This document shows, piece after piece, positions 16,765 through 24,819 of a stretch of DNA of 64,000 bases; positions within the stretch are counted from its first letter, which is position 1; the number at the start of each line of letters is the position of its first letter. The DNA is taken from contig NZ_JALPTB010000014.1 of assembly GCF_023218075.1 (NCBI RefSeq), forward strand, positions 1 to 64,000. Reading direction: 5' to 3'. The DNA is from Rhodococcus sp. HM1 (GTDB lineage: Bacteria; Actinomycetota; Actinomycetes; Mycobacteriales; Mycobacteriaceae). The notes below the pieces were generated by a model. That model did not search any database. It had not been told where the DNA came from and saw only the letters and a list, made by a program, of their open reading frames with translations. A program made the translations under genes and the position numbers.

Positions 16765-17174
16765 TGAGCGACCTCGGAGTGGGTCGGCCCACCAAGCGGC
16801 GGGCCGGTTCGGCAGTCGGAGGTCTTCCGGTGGCCGATCCGCGGCCGACGTTCGACGGTGGGGCCGTACTCGGAACGCGGTGCGCCAAGTGCAGGTATTC
16901 GACTGCTCAGCAAGGACTTCCGTGGTGTCCGGTGTGTTACGGGGTCATGGACGATGCGCGTTTCGCTCGGACCGGACAAGTCTGGTCGTCCACGGTGGTG
17001 GCGATCCCGGTCGGTACGCATCGACCCCCGTTCGGTTTGGCCTATCTCGATCTCGACGATGGACCCCGGGTGCTCGTCCATCTTGCGGAACCGGCCGTGC
17101 TCGAACTCGGCGCTCGTCTCGAGATCACCGGAACAGATGACGGCAACCTTGTTGCGTCCAGAGAGGTGCAGTGA
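16764..17174 (+). CDS. DUF35 OB-fold protein with zinc ribbon
   Basis: 136 aa. Four cysteines (C40, C43, C55, C58; CAKC...CPVC) form a rubredoxin-like zinc ribbon, followed by an OB-fold domain ending in a beta-rich tail. DUF35 proteins act as acyl-CoA-binding partners of SCPx-type thiolases and aldolases, for example in steroid side-chain degradation and archaeal mevalonate synthesis. The gene overlaps the carboxyltransferase stop by one base and is followed immediately by a thiolase, the standard arrangement for such a complex. The role as thiolase partner is inferred from family and position. Confidence 0.85.
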   Translation: MSDLGVGRPTKRRAGSAVGGLPVADPRPTFDGGAVLGTRCAKCRYSTAQQGLPWCPVCYGVMDDARFARTGQVWSSTVVAIPVGTHRPPFGLAYLDLDDGPRVLVHLAEPAVLELGARLEITGTDDGNLVASREVQ

Positions 17175-18313
17175 TGGAACAGGCGATGTTGTGGGGCGTG
17201 GGAACCTCCGCCTACGGCCGGTTCCCGGACCGAAGAGTGGAGTCGCTCGCCTGGACGGCAGTGGCCGAGGCGGTCCGGGATGCAGGTATCGAGCCGGGGG
17301 AGATCGATGCGATCATCGTCGGTTCGGTGTTCGGTCCGCCGGGGGTAGCCACCCGGGTCCAGCGAGGTCTCGGAATTCCGGCTGTTCCGATGTGGACGGT
17401 CGAGAACGCGTGTGCCAGTGGAACGAGTGCCTACCACGAGGCAGTAGAAGCGGTCCGTCTGGGTAGGTTCGGTTGTGTGCTGGTACTCGGCGTGGACCAG
17501 ATGTCGACGCTCTTCTCCGGGGCAATCGTCCCCGAGGCCACCGATCCCGAAGGGGCGTCGTCGTTGCCGCTGCCCGGTCTGTATGCACTTCAGGCACAAC
17601 GTTATGTGGGGGAGTTCGGCGTAACCCCCGACCAGCTCGCTGCCGTCGCCGTGAAGAACAAGCGCAACGGTTCGGACAATCCGCGTGCCCAACTGCGGGA
17701 CGCAGTACCGACAGTGCAGGAGGTTTTGGACTCTCGCATGATCGCGGAACCTCTGACGTTCCTGCAGTGCTGCCCCACGAGCGATGGTGCGGGGGCTGCG
17801 ATCGTCGGGGGTGACCGGGGCAACCCGAACGATCTGCGTATCGAATCGTCGGTCCTGGTCTCCGGTGCGTTGTGGGATCACCGTAGCGAGGAGGTGTGGG
17901 GGTACGCGAGCGTGGCGCGTGCTGCCGAGAAGGCGTTCGCAGAGGCCGGCCGTACTTCGCAGGAGATCGACGTACTCGAAGTGCACGATGCCTTCACGAT
18001 CGGCGAGATCATCACCTTGGAGGCCTTGGGGCTTGCTCCGCGTGGTAAGGGTGCCGAACTTGCACCCTCCGGGTACACCACGCGTGACGGGGTCCAGCCG
18101 GTCAATCCGAGTGGGGGATTGTTGTCTCGTGGTCACCCCCTCGGCGCCACCGGGATGGCGCAGCTCGCCGAGATTTCGTGGCAGCTGCGTGGACGTGCCG
18201 GCGCCCGTCAGGTCGCGCGGCATCGGGTCGGTCTGGTGGAGACCATGGGGGGAGGGGCGGCCGGAATGGACGGCAATGCCTGTGTGATCACGATCCTCTC
18301 GACCCAATCATGA
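17174..18313 (+). CDS. SCPx-type thiolase
   Basis: 379 aa from ATG 17174 (a GTG at 17171 would add one residue). Catalytic features are present: nucleophile C80 in ENACASGTSA, H271 in HDAFT and H321 in GGLLSRGHPLGATG. This is the SCP-x/Ltp subgroup, which pairs with DUF35 proteins. Retention of C80 points to true thiolytic C-C cleavage (or Claisen condensation) rather than the Cys-less aldolase activity of Ltp2-like members. In this operon it could cleave the beta-ketoacyl-CoA formed by carboxylation and CoA ligation; acetoacetyl-CoA to two acetyl-CoA is the simplest case. The substrate is inferred. Confidence 0.85.
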   Translation: MEQAMLWGVGTSAYGRFPDRRVESLAWTAVAEAVRDAGIEPGEIDAIIVGSVFGPPGVATRVQRGLGIPAVPMWTVENACASGTSAYHEAVEAVRLGRFGCVLVLGVDQMSTLFSGAIVPEATDPEGASSLPLPGLYALQAQRYVGEFGVTPDQLAAVAVKNKRNGSDNPRAQLRDAVPTVQEVLDSRMIAEPLTFLQCCPTSDGAGAAIVGGDRGNPNDLRIESSVLVSGALWDHRSEEVWGYASVARAAEKAFAEAGRTSQEIDVLEVHDAFTIGEIITLEALGLAPRGKGAELAPSGYTTRDGVQPVNPSGGLLSRGHPLGATGMAQLAEISWQLRGRAGARQVARHRVGLVETMGGGAAGMDGNACVITILSTQS

Positions 18314-19086
18314 CGTCCTCGTATGCGGGACTGCTGGGGTTTCGGGACCTGGGCGGGTTACGAACGAACGACGGTGGCCGCGTTCGATACGGCATGCTCT
18401 ACCGCAGTGGAACACCCCAATTCTTGGATCTGCACACAGCCCGCGAGTTGATAGCCGCGACCGGGATACAAGCCACGATCGATCTACGTCTGCCCCATGA
18501 GATCGCGGCGGAAGGACGTGGTCCGCTCGACGAGTTGCGGGTGGCCCATTTTCCGAACCCGTTCAGCATTCCTGACACGGTCGCGTCGGACTCGGCTGTG
18601 GCTCCTATGGTCGGCGACGATCCTCTCGTCACGAGATACCTTTCGTACCTGGATGCAGACGCAGCAGGGGTTGTGGCGGTGCTGTCCCGTCTGCTCGAGC
18701 CGGCCACGCTTCCGGTGCTGGTGCACTGCACCGTCGGCAAGGACCGAACCGGAGTCGCGATCGCGCTGGTGCTATCTGCGATCGGCGTGCGGCGTCGAGA
18801 CATCGTCGCCGATTACGCGGCCGCTACCGACGACGTGGTCGCGTCGATGCGCAGATTGCGCGAGATGGCCTCGTACGGATCCGCGGCCGATCTCTATCCG
18901 CTGGAAGCGTGGACTGCTCCGCCGGATGCGATGGAACGCTTTCTCGACTGCGTTGATCAGGAGCACGGCGGAGTGTCGGCGTTGCTTCAGCGACATGGGG
19001 TAGGGCGTGATGCGGTCGAGAGGTTGTCGAAGCTTCTCGTTACCTATGACGTCACCGAAACGGAGGAAGACGATGCAGGTGAATGA
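18310..19086 (+). CDS. Tyrosine-phosphatase-like enzyme (Tyr_phosphatase_3 type)
   Basis: 258 aa. The P-loop HCTVGKDRTG carries C140 as nucleophile and R146, the HC-x2-GKDRTG form of MptpB-like bacterial phosphatases, which can act on phospholipids and small phospho-compounds as well as proteins. The N-terminal GFRDLGGLRT motif is also typical. No signal peptide is visible. It overlaps the thiolase (ATGA) and the next gene by 14 bp, so it is an integral operon member. In an operon built around phosphoryl transfer, it may remove phosphate from a pathway intermediate or reverse an off-pathway phosphorylation; this is inference. Confidence 0.8.
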   Translation: MTSSYAGLLGFRDLGGLRTNDGGRVRYGMLYRSGTPQFLDLHTARELIAATGIQATIDLRLPHEIAAEGRGPLDELRVAHFPNPFSIPDTVASDSAVAPMVGDDPLVTRYLSYLDADAAGVVAVLSRLLEPATLPVLVHCTVGKDRTGVAIALVLSAIGVRRRDIVADYAAATDDVVASMRRLREMASYGSAADLYPLEAWTAPPDAMERFLDCVDQEHGGVSALLQRHGVGRDAVERLSKLLVTYDVTETEEDDAGE

Positions 19087-19489
19087 AAGTCGAGTCATCG
19101 CGGCAGACCCGGCGAAGGTGTGGAAGGTCGGTGGCGACACCGCGAATGTCGCGGATTGGATTCCCGCGCTGGAAAGCTCGTATCAGCGTGGGGATGTGCG
19201 GTACACGACGTTCGCCGGTGGAGGCGGTGAGGCCGTCGAGCGGATCGTCGAGCACGACGATCGGAAGAGACGGTACGTGTACGACTATGTCTCGGGTCCC
19301 TTGGCTCTCGAGTCGTACCGGTCGGTCTTCGCGGTGGTCGATCATCCTGATGGTGCTCGGATCACCTGGGACGCGGAATTCAGGTGTGCTTCTGCTGAGG
19401 AGGATATCGCTCTGGCTCAGTCGATCTCGGAGATCTACCGTGCGGCACTGGATGAACTGGAGAACCGCCTCGTTCACGATCGGGTGTGA
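19073..19489 (+). CDS. SRPBCC (polyketide cyclase/dehydrase-like) protein
   Basis: 138 aa from ATG 19073, preceded by GGAGGAAGA. The pattern MQVNESRVIAADPAKVWKV...DWIPALESS and the end SEIYRAALDELENRL fit the START/SRPBCC helix-grip fold, which binds hydrophobic ligands in a central pocket. No catalytic residue can be assigned. It is the last gene of the second dikinase operon and is followed by a perfect hairpin terminator. A substrate carrier, cyclase or sensor role is possible. Confidence 0.7.
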   Translation: MQVNESRVIAADPAKVWKVGGDTANVADWIPALESSYQRGDVRYTTFAGGGGEAVERIVEHDDRKRRYVYDYVSGPLALESYRSVFAVVDHPDGARITWDAEFRCASAEEDIALAQSISEIYRAALDELENRLVHDRV

Positions 19490-19502
19490 GTTCTTTCTGG
19501 AG

Positions 19503-19544
19503 GCGAGCGACCCTTCGACCGAGCATGGTCGAAGGGTCGCTCGC
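19503..19544 (+). terminator. Strong terminator of the second dikinase operon
   Basis: A perfect 18-bp stem (GCGAGCGACCCTTCGACC at 19503-19520 with its complement at 19527-19544) and a 6-nt loop, followed by TTT. It lies 14 bp after the stop of the SRPBCC gene and closes the 12-kb transcription unit. Confidence 0.85.
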
Positions 19545-20239
19545 TTTCACGGACGGCCACGCTATGGTCGGGGGCTGTCATGACGGCGGTTCGTCACGCT
19601 TCCGGCATGTATTCGCGACATGGTTCCGTTCTTCGTAAGCCATGTCGAGAGCAAGGCTTTCGAGTTCTGCCACGACATGGAGGATCGAATGCGCCGGATG
19701 TCCGAGGAGCTTATCGGGCTGAGTGTTGCGGGTCATCGCTTACCTCGCTGTCGTCATGCCGCGTGTCGCCTGCGGACGCGGAAATGTCTTGCAAGCGAAA
19801 CTGTTCGAGGTTGCACGTCTTCGACGTCGATCAATTCAGGAGTGTGCTCATTCTATCTGCGGTAAGCGAATATTTCACGAAGATTCACATGAAAATCCTT
19901 TGGGGGAACTACCGATTGCACCGCTACGCAGTAGCTGTCGCCTGCATGTCGGGGCCCCAGGTGTGCGCCACCCGGCGGGACTTCTGCGCGATGGTGCGGT
20001 TGTCCCGTGCCGCTGACACATCTCGACCCCGACGGCCGCGTATCGGAGAGGTAGGTGCACCCGTCGTGCAGGTCGACGTTCGGCAGGCCAGGCACCGTTG
20101 CGGTCGTGGCTGCGTACGCGGATTTTGCGATCCCGTAGTTGACCACGTAGTTGCCCCGCTGTCGAGATATGCGCAGCGAGCCATTGTGATTCCAGTCATA
20201 TGCAGGTACTCGTCGTACCCACATGGAAGGAATCCTCGG
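19545..20239. other. Gap of about 700 bp, probably decayed sequence plus promoter
   Basis: No convincing gene on either strand. A minus-strand frame (roughly 19855-20200) reads through protein-like sequence (YDWNHNGSLRISRQRGNYVV) but lacks a credible start and domain, so it may be a decayed gene or a shadow. The AT-richer part at about 19800-19920 and the last ~60 bp probably hold the promoter of the gene at 20240. No terminator-like repeat beyond 19544 was seen. Confidence 0.4.
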
Positions 20240-21439
20240 ATGACACTCACCGCACTTGTTCTCTCGACGGACCAGCAGCGTGCTCGCGGAGCGGAGTATC
20301 TCGATCGTGCCCGTGAAGTAGCCAAGGTCATCGACACCGAAGCAAACGCTATCGAAGCCGAGGCGACGATCACGCGGCCTGTCTACGAGGCGCTGGCCGA
20401 GGCGGGCTTGTTCTGGATCCTGGTGCCTGAGGAGTACGGTGGCGCCGGCCTCGACATCGTCAGTGCCTTCAAGGTTATCCAGGAGCTCACGCGCGCCGAC
20501 GGTTCCACAGGTTGGGCGTTCATGGCCAACTCGTGCAGCACCGGTGTGGCGGTGGGTTACACGAATCCTGAGGGCGCTCGCGAGATGTTCGCCGGCGGCG
20601 ACAAGGGCATCACAGCGGGAATGATCGTCCCCACGGGTAAGGGGGTCCGAGTCGAGGGTGGATATCGTGTCACCGGCCGCTTTCAGTTCGCCAGCGGCTC
20701 GGCGCATGCATCCTGGATCGGTGCCGGTTTCGTCGTCCACGACGACCGAGGCAATCCTGTCGTCGATGCGGACGGTCAGCCCGAGGCGCGGATCGCGTGG
20801 ATTCCCAAGGAGAGGGTCGAGTTCCTCGGCAACTGGAATGTCATGGGCATGGTCGGCACCGGTTCGTTCGACTACCAGGTGACCGACGAGTTCGTGCCGG
20901 AGCGGTTCACCATGGATACCTTTTCGACCGCCCCGGTCCGTCCCGAACCGGTCTACAAGCTCGGGCTCCTGGGCATCGGCGTGGGTGGCCACGCACCGGT
21001 GGCGCTGGGACTCGCCGAGCGCGCCTTGGAGGAGATCGCCCGGATCGTGTCGGGGAAGGTCCGGCCCGGATACGACGGTTTCGTCGGTGACTCCGATGTC
21101 TTCCGGATCGAGTTCGCGCGTCACGAGGCCCTGTACAAGGCTGCGTGTGCGTACGTCTACGAGGTGTTCGGGGACGCGGAGGACACGGCGGCGGCGGGAT
21201 TGCCCATCTCGGAGGAGCAGCATGCGCGGCTGCGGCAGGCTGCGACCTGGGTGCAGGAGGTTGCCGGCGATGTTGTGATGTTCGCGCATCGTTGGGCGGG
21301 TAGCGCGACGGTGCGTACCCCGAGCGTTCTTGGGCGGTGTGTCCGTGATGCGGCTGTCGCCACTCAGCACGCCTTGATCGACCGCATGACGTTGAGCGAC
21401 GCTGCCGGGGCGATCCTGCCCGGCTACCAGCAGAGCTGA
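20240..21439 (+). CDS. Acyl-CoA-dehydrogenase-fold flavin monooxygenase (HsaA/HpaB-like oxygenase component)
   Basis: 399 aa from ATG 20240, preceded by GGAAGGA. The N-terminal half has EYGGAGLDIVSAFKVIQELTR and the RADGSTGWAFMA motif, characteristic of the 'acyl-CoA dehydrogenase type 2' group that includes HsaA, DszC and related two-component flavin monooxygenases. The C-terminal acyl-CoA dehydrogenase catalytic Glu loop is absent. Such enzymes need reduced flavin from a reductase; a candidate is encoded at 25511, on the other side of the LAL regulator. Hydroxylation of an aromatic or other cyclic substrate is likely, but the substrate is unknown. True dehydrogenase activity is less likely. 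Confidence 0.72.
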   Translation: MTLTALVLSTDQQRARGAEYLDRAREVAKVIDTEANAIEAEATITRPVYEALAEAGLFWILVPEEYGGAGLDIVSAFKVIQELTRADGSTGWAFMANSCSTGVAVGYTNPEGAREMFAGGDKGITAGMIVPTGKGVRVEGGYRVTGRFQFASGSAHASWIGAGFVVHDDRGNPVVDADGQPEARIAWIPKERVEFLGNWNVMGMVGTGSFDYQVTDEFVPERFTMDTFSTAPVRPEPVYKLGLLGIGVGGHAPVALGLAERALEEIARIVSGKVRPGYDGFVGDSDVFRIEFARHEALYKAACAYVYEVFGDAEDTAAAGLPISEEQHARLRQAATWVQEVAGDVVMFAHRWAGSATVRTPSVLGRCVRDAAVATQHALIDRMTLSDAAGAILPGYQQS

Positions 21440-21458
21440 TCGGCGGTTTTCCTCGGGT

Positions 21459-21492
21459 GTTCGCCCGGGTCGTTGCGGCGACCCGGGCGAAC
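21459..21492. terminator. Bidirectional terminator between convergent genes
   Basis: A perfect 14-bp stem (GTTCGCCCGGGTCG at 21459-21472, complement at 21479-21492) with a 6-nt loop, placed between the stop of the monooxygenase gene and the stop of the LAL regulator on the opposite strand. Confidence 0.82.
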
Positions 21493-21500
21493 AGGCCCGT

Positions 21501-24146
21501 TCAGTTCGAGGAGAGTGCTCGAGGTACTTCGGTTCGTCGAGACAGACACAGCTTGCGTAGGAGGTGCTCAACATGTCCCTCCACTGTCCGAGGTGAGAGC
21601 ACCAGCTTCTCGGCGATCTGTTTGTTCGTCAGGCCCTGCGCAACCAATTCGGCGACCTCTCGTTCGCGGGGTGAGAGAAGCTCGAGTTGCGAGGTGTCGG
21701 CGGTAGCGGTGGCGCGGGTGATGAGACTGCGGTCGGGGGCCGGATGGTCGTCCTCGGTGCGGTCCTCGTCGAAGATGTAGGCAAGTAGTTCGGGGGCGGT
21801 CATGGCTTGTCCTCGGGCCCACGCGGCATCGAACGCAGAAGTGCCGATATGGCTTCGTGCCGTGTCGACTGCGCGTTCGCGCAACGTATTCCAGTGGTCT
21901 GCACCGTAGAGTTGTTGACCGATCGAACCCCACATGGACGAGGCGGCGCCCAGCACGACGGCGGCACGCGCACCGTGGCCCTGCTCGGCGAGTGCCCATC
22001 CGAGCAGGTCCGCCATCACGGTCTTGCCGATGGGGTCGGCGAACTCTCGCTGGTATCGCAGTGCTTCGAGGGCTCGCCGGACAGCGGTGTCGGGGGCGTT
22101 CTCGAGCAGTGCAACGTGGCCGAGTCCGTAGGTCGCGTAGGAGTGGAACCACAGCTCGCCGATCTCGTCCGTCTTGATGAACACGCAGCTGAACGCGTCC
22201 GCGGCGCCGGCTACGTCCTGTATGGAGCAGAGAAGCATGCCTCGATGGATCTGCAGCATCGATACCAGTTCCGGCTCACAGCCGTACAGTTGGTAACCGC
22301 GTTCTGCTTCGTCGAGGTATGCCATCCCGGAATCGGGTCGGCCGGCGAAGAAGTCCCTCAGTCCGGCGATATGGACCGCGAACGACCTGGTGACCGGATC
22401 TTCGCGGTCGCCGGCGAGCTCACGTGCTCTGCGTAGGGTGAAGTCGGCGGCGTCTCGATCGCCTTGCAGTGTTTGGACCAGTGCGAGCACGGTGAGGATG
22501 CGTCCTCGTGCGGTCCTCGAGATGCCGGGCAGGTCGAGTGCCTGTGTCAACCACATTCGGTGTTCACGTACGGAGATTCCGCATGCCCATAGGAATCTCG
22601 AGGATCCCAGGGTGTCGGCGGCCCGTTGAACGAGTGCGGGATCGGTGGGGTCGTTCATCACCGAATGCAGCGCTGCGCGGATGTTTCCGCGGTTGATCGA
22701 CACCGCGGTTGCGCTCGCCAACTGTTCGGGCCCGTACCAGGACGCTGTCGATTCTTCGATAATGCGTGCGCAGTACTCGAGTAGTTTCGTGTGCATGTTT
22801 CGGCGTTCCGGGATGGTCAGTTTGCCCCATCCGTACTCGCGTATCGATTCGAGCAGTCGGAAGCGAACACCGTCCTCCGATGTCTCACGCACAACCACGG
22901 ACTTGGCGACGAGGGCCGCGGCTGCTTCCATGATCTCGTCCTCGGACAGGACGTCGTCGGAGCACACTGCTACTGCTGTGGCAAGGTCGAAACTGTCGGC
23001 GAAGACGGAGGCTCTGCACCACAGGGTGCGTTCGGTTTCCGAGCACAGTTCGTAACTCCAGTCGATCGTGGCCTGCAGGCTGCGATGTCGCGGTGTGCGT
23101 CCGCGTGCGGAAAAGGTCAGCATCGACAGGCGCCGATCCAGTCGCTCTGCCAGGTCTTCGACGGATAGGACGTTGAGGCGGGTGCATGCCAGTTCGATGG
23201 CCAGGGGTAGTCCGTCGAGTCGCTGACAAATCCGTCTGACGGCGTCCACATTCGAGTCGTTGAGTGCGAAGCCCGAAAGCACCGACTCGGCGCGGTTCGC
23301 GAACAGTTCGACGGCTCCCGATCCTGTGCTTCCGTACGTCGGCAGGGGAGGGAGATGGAAGACGTACTCGCCGGGAATGGCCAGGTATTCGCGTGAAGTG
23401 GTGAGGATCCGAAGGTTGCTGGTTTCTTCGATCAGGCGGCTCGCGAGGGCTGCGACCCCTTCGACGAGATGTTCGCAGTTGTCGAGGATCAGCAGCATCC
23501 TCCGATTGCGTAAGTACTCGATGAGGATGTCGTCGGCGGAGTTTTCCGGCCCGTCGCGGGTTTCGAGTCCGAGTCGATCGGCGATCGCCTGGCTCAACAA
23601 GTTTTCGCTTCGCAGGGAAGCGAATTCGACGAAGCGTACACCGTCAGGAAATGCCCGTCGGTATTCTTCTGCGGCGCGTATGGCGAGTCGGGTCTTTCCG
23701 ATTCCTCCGGGTCCGACCACGGACACCAGTCGGTGATCTCCGAGGAGCCGACGGACTTCACGCAGCTCGTGGTGTCGTCCGATGAAACTGGTGGGTTGCT
23801 GCGGAAGCCCGGTCCCGGTCGAAGGATTTTCGAAAGCGGGGGTGGTCATCTCGGTCTTGATCTGGTTCACCTTGCGTACGAGAAGTGTGCGGGAGTGGCC
23901 CCACTCGATGCATCTGCCGATCTCTGCGGTCGAGATGTCCGGAGTCCGGTGGAGGAGGTCTCGGATGCGTGCATCCGCTTCATCGGCAACCGAGCCCTTC
24001 AACCTTCGGTGGTCGTTCGGCGGTTCGGGCATGGCGAGAGCTCGGCGCACCGTGTTCCGGGAGATGCCCAAGCGCTGGGCGATGCCCTTGATCGATTCGC
24101 CTTCGCCGCGGCATCGGTGGATTTCGGACCATTCGTCGGTGTTCAC
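21501..24146 (-). CDS. Large ATP-binding LuxR (LAL-type) regulator with N-terminal HTH
   Basis: 881 aa from GTG 24146, chosen because AGGAGG lies four bases upstream. Three parts are visible. An N-terminal helix-turn-helix (IKGIAQRLGISRNTVRRAL, about 20-40) resembles transposase or resolvase HTHs. An STAND/NB-ARC ATPase follows, with Walker A VVGPGGIGKTRLAI and Walker B MLLILDNCEH, then helical repeats. The C-terminal LuxR HTH is LLSPREREVAELVAQGLTNK onward. Such proteins are ligand- and ATP-gated activators. It lies between the monooxygenase gene and the operon at 24412, divergent from the latter, and probably controls both. Two DNA-binding domains in one chain is uncommon. Confidence 0.85.
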   Translation of the reverse strand: MNTDEWSEIHRCRGEGESIKGIAQRLGISRNTVRRALAMPEPPNDHRRLKGSVADEADARIRDLLHRTPDISTAEIGRCIEWGHSRTLLVRKVNQIKTEMTTPAFENPSTGTGLPQQPTSFIGRHHELREVRRLLGDHRLVSVVGPGGIGKTRLAIRAAEEYRRAFPDGVRFVEFASLRSENLLSQAIADRLGLETRDGPENSADDILIEYLRNRRMLLILDNCEHLVEGVAALASRLIEETSNLRILTTSREYLAIPGEYVFHLPPLPTYGSTGSGAVELFANRAESVLSGFALNDSNVDAVRRICQRLDGLPLAIELACTRLNVLSVEDLAERLDRRLSMLTFSARGRTPRHRSLQATIDWSYELCSETERTLWCRASVFADSFDLATAVAVCSDDVLSEDEIMEAAAALVAKSVVVRETSEDGVRFRLLESIREYGWGKLTIPERRNMHTKLLEYCARIIEESTASWYGPEQLASATAVSINRGNIRAALHSVMNDPTDPALVQRAADTLGSSRFLWACGISVREHRMWLTQALDLPGISRTARGRILTVLALVQTLQGDRDAADFTLRRARELAGDREDPVTRSFAVHIAGLRDFFAGRPDSGMAYLDEAERGYQLYGCEPELVSMLQIHRGMLLCSIQDVAGAADAFSCVFIKTDEIGELWFHSYATYGLGHVALLENAPDTAVRRALEALRYQREFADPIGKTVMADLLGWALAEQGHGARAAVVLGAASSMWGSIGQQLYGADHWNTLRERAVDTARSHIGTSAFDAAWARGQAMTAPELLAYIFDEDRTEDDHPAPDRSLITRATATADTSQLELLSPREREVAELVAQGLTNKQIAEKLVLSPRTVEGHVEHLLRKLCLSRRTEVPRALSSN

Positions 24147-24371
24147 CGCACCTCCTATGAGACGTACATCACTCTGCTGGGCGGAGGTGATGCGCCGCAA
24201 CAAGGGGGGTCAAGATGTGTCATCAACGACTCTACGCAGGGTGTCCATTACCCGATATTTCGGGATAGAAGCCATGTGAGCAGCAAGAACGGCGATCGGG
24301 CCAGGGGGACCACCACCCCCGTACCCGGTCACGTGGTCGGACGGTTACCGGAGGCTTCCGTCATTGCAAAG

Positions 24372-24399
24372 GTGGGTGTGGACCACATTCGCCACCCAC
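24372..24399 (+). promoter_or_regulatory. Possible operator/hairpin in front of the flavin operon
   Basis: GTGGGTG (24372-24378) and its complement CACCCAC (24393-24399) can pair around a 14-nt loop directly before the GGAGGT ribosome-binding site of the gene at 24412. Inside it is the near-palindrome TGTGGACCACA (24377-24387). Farther up is CCCGA-TATT-TCGGG (24251-24264). Any of these could be the site of the divergent LAL regulator or a translation-level control. The assignment is uncertain. Confidence 0.4.
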
Positions 24400-24411
24400 G
24401 GAGGTAGACCG

Positions 24412-24807
24412 ATGACCCAGCAGAACGCCGACGCACTTACCAAGGCTTTCGCCGCAGCTGATCAGGGCGATCCCACGCCGCTACTGGATCTGTACGACGA
24501 CTCGATGACGTGGGCCGGATTCACCTTCGACGGCTCGCAGCGGATCTACACCAAGGCGGAGTTTCTGGAAGGGCTCGGTGTGCTGGCCAAGCTCGACGCC
24601 TCGGCGAACGAAGTACTCAGCTGTGACGTGATCGATGACGAACTCGTGGTTGCCAAGATCCGGGCGTACCGCAAACTCGGCGATCACGAACTGGACATCA
24701 CCATGGTCATGGGCCACCGTTTCGTCGACGGCAAAGTCGTGCGTGGCAACGATCTCGTTCCCTCCTCGTTCGAAGCGTTCTGGTCCGCGACCGGACTCGC
24801 CGGCTGA
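24412..24807 (+). CDS. SnoaL-like (NTF2-fold) protein
   Basis: 131 aa from ATG 24412, with GGAGGT upstream. The sequence begins ALTKAFAAADQGDPTPLLDLYDDSMTW, the cone-shaped alpha+beta NTF2/SnoaL fold, and ends with the usual WSATGL. Members include ketosteroid isomerases, polyketide cyclases and many small-molecule binding proteins. First gene of a four-gene operon with a RibB-like protein, a flavin reductase and a nitronate-monooxygenase-like enzyme. It may bind or isomerise the monooxygenase product. No catalytic assignment is possible. Confidence 0.72.
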   Translation: MTQQNADALTKAFAAADQGDPTPLLDLYDDSMTWAGFTFDGSQRIYTKAEFLEGLGVLAKLDASANEVLSCDVIDDELVVAKIRAYRKLGDHELDITMVMGHRFVDGKVVRGNDLVPSSFEAFWSATGLAG

Positions 24808-24819
24808 CAGGGGAAGGCG

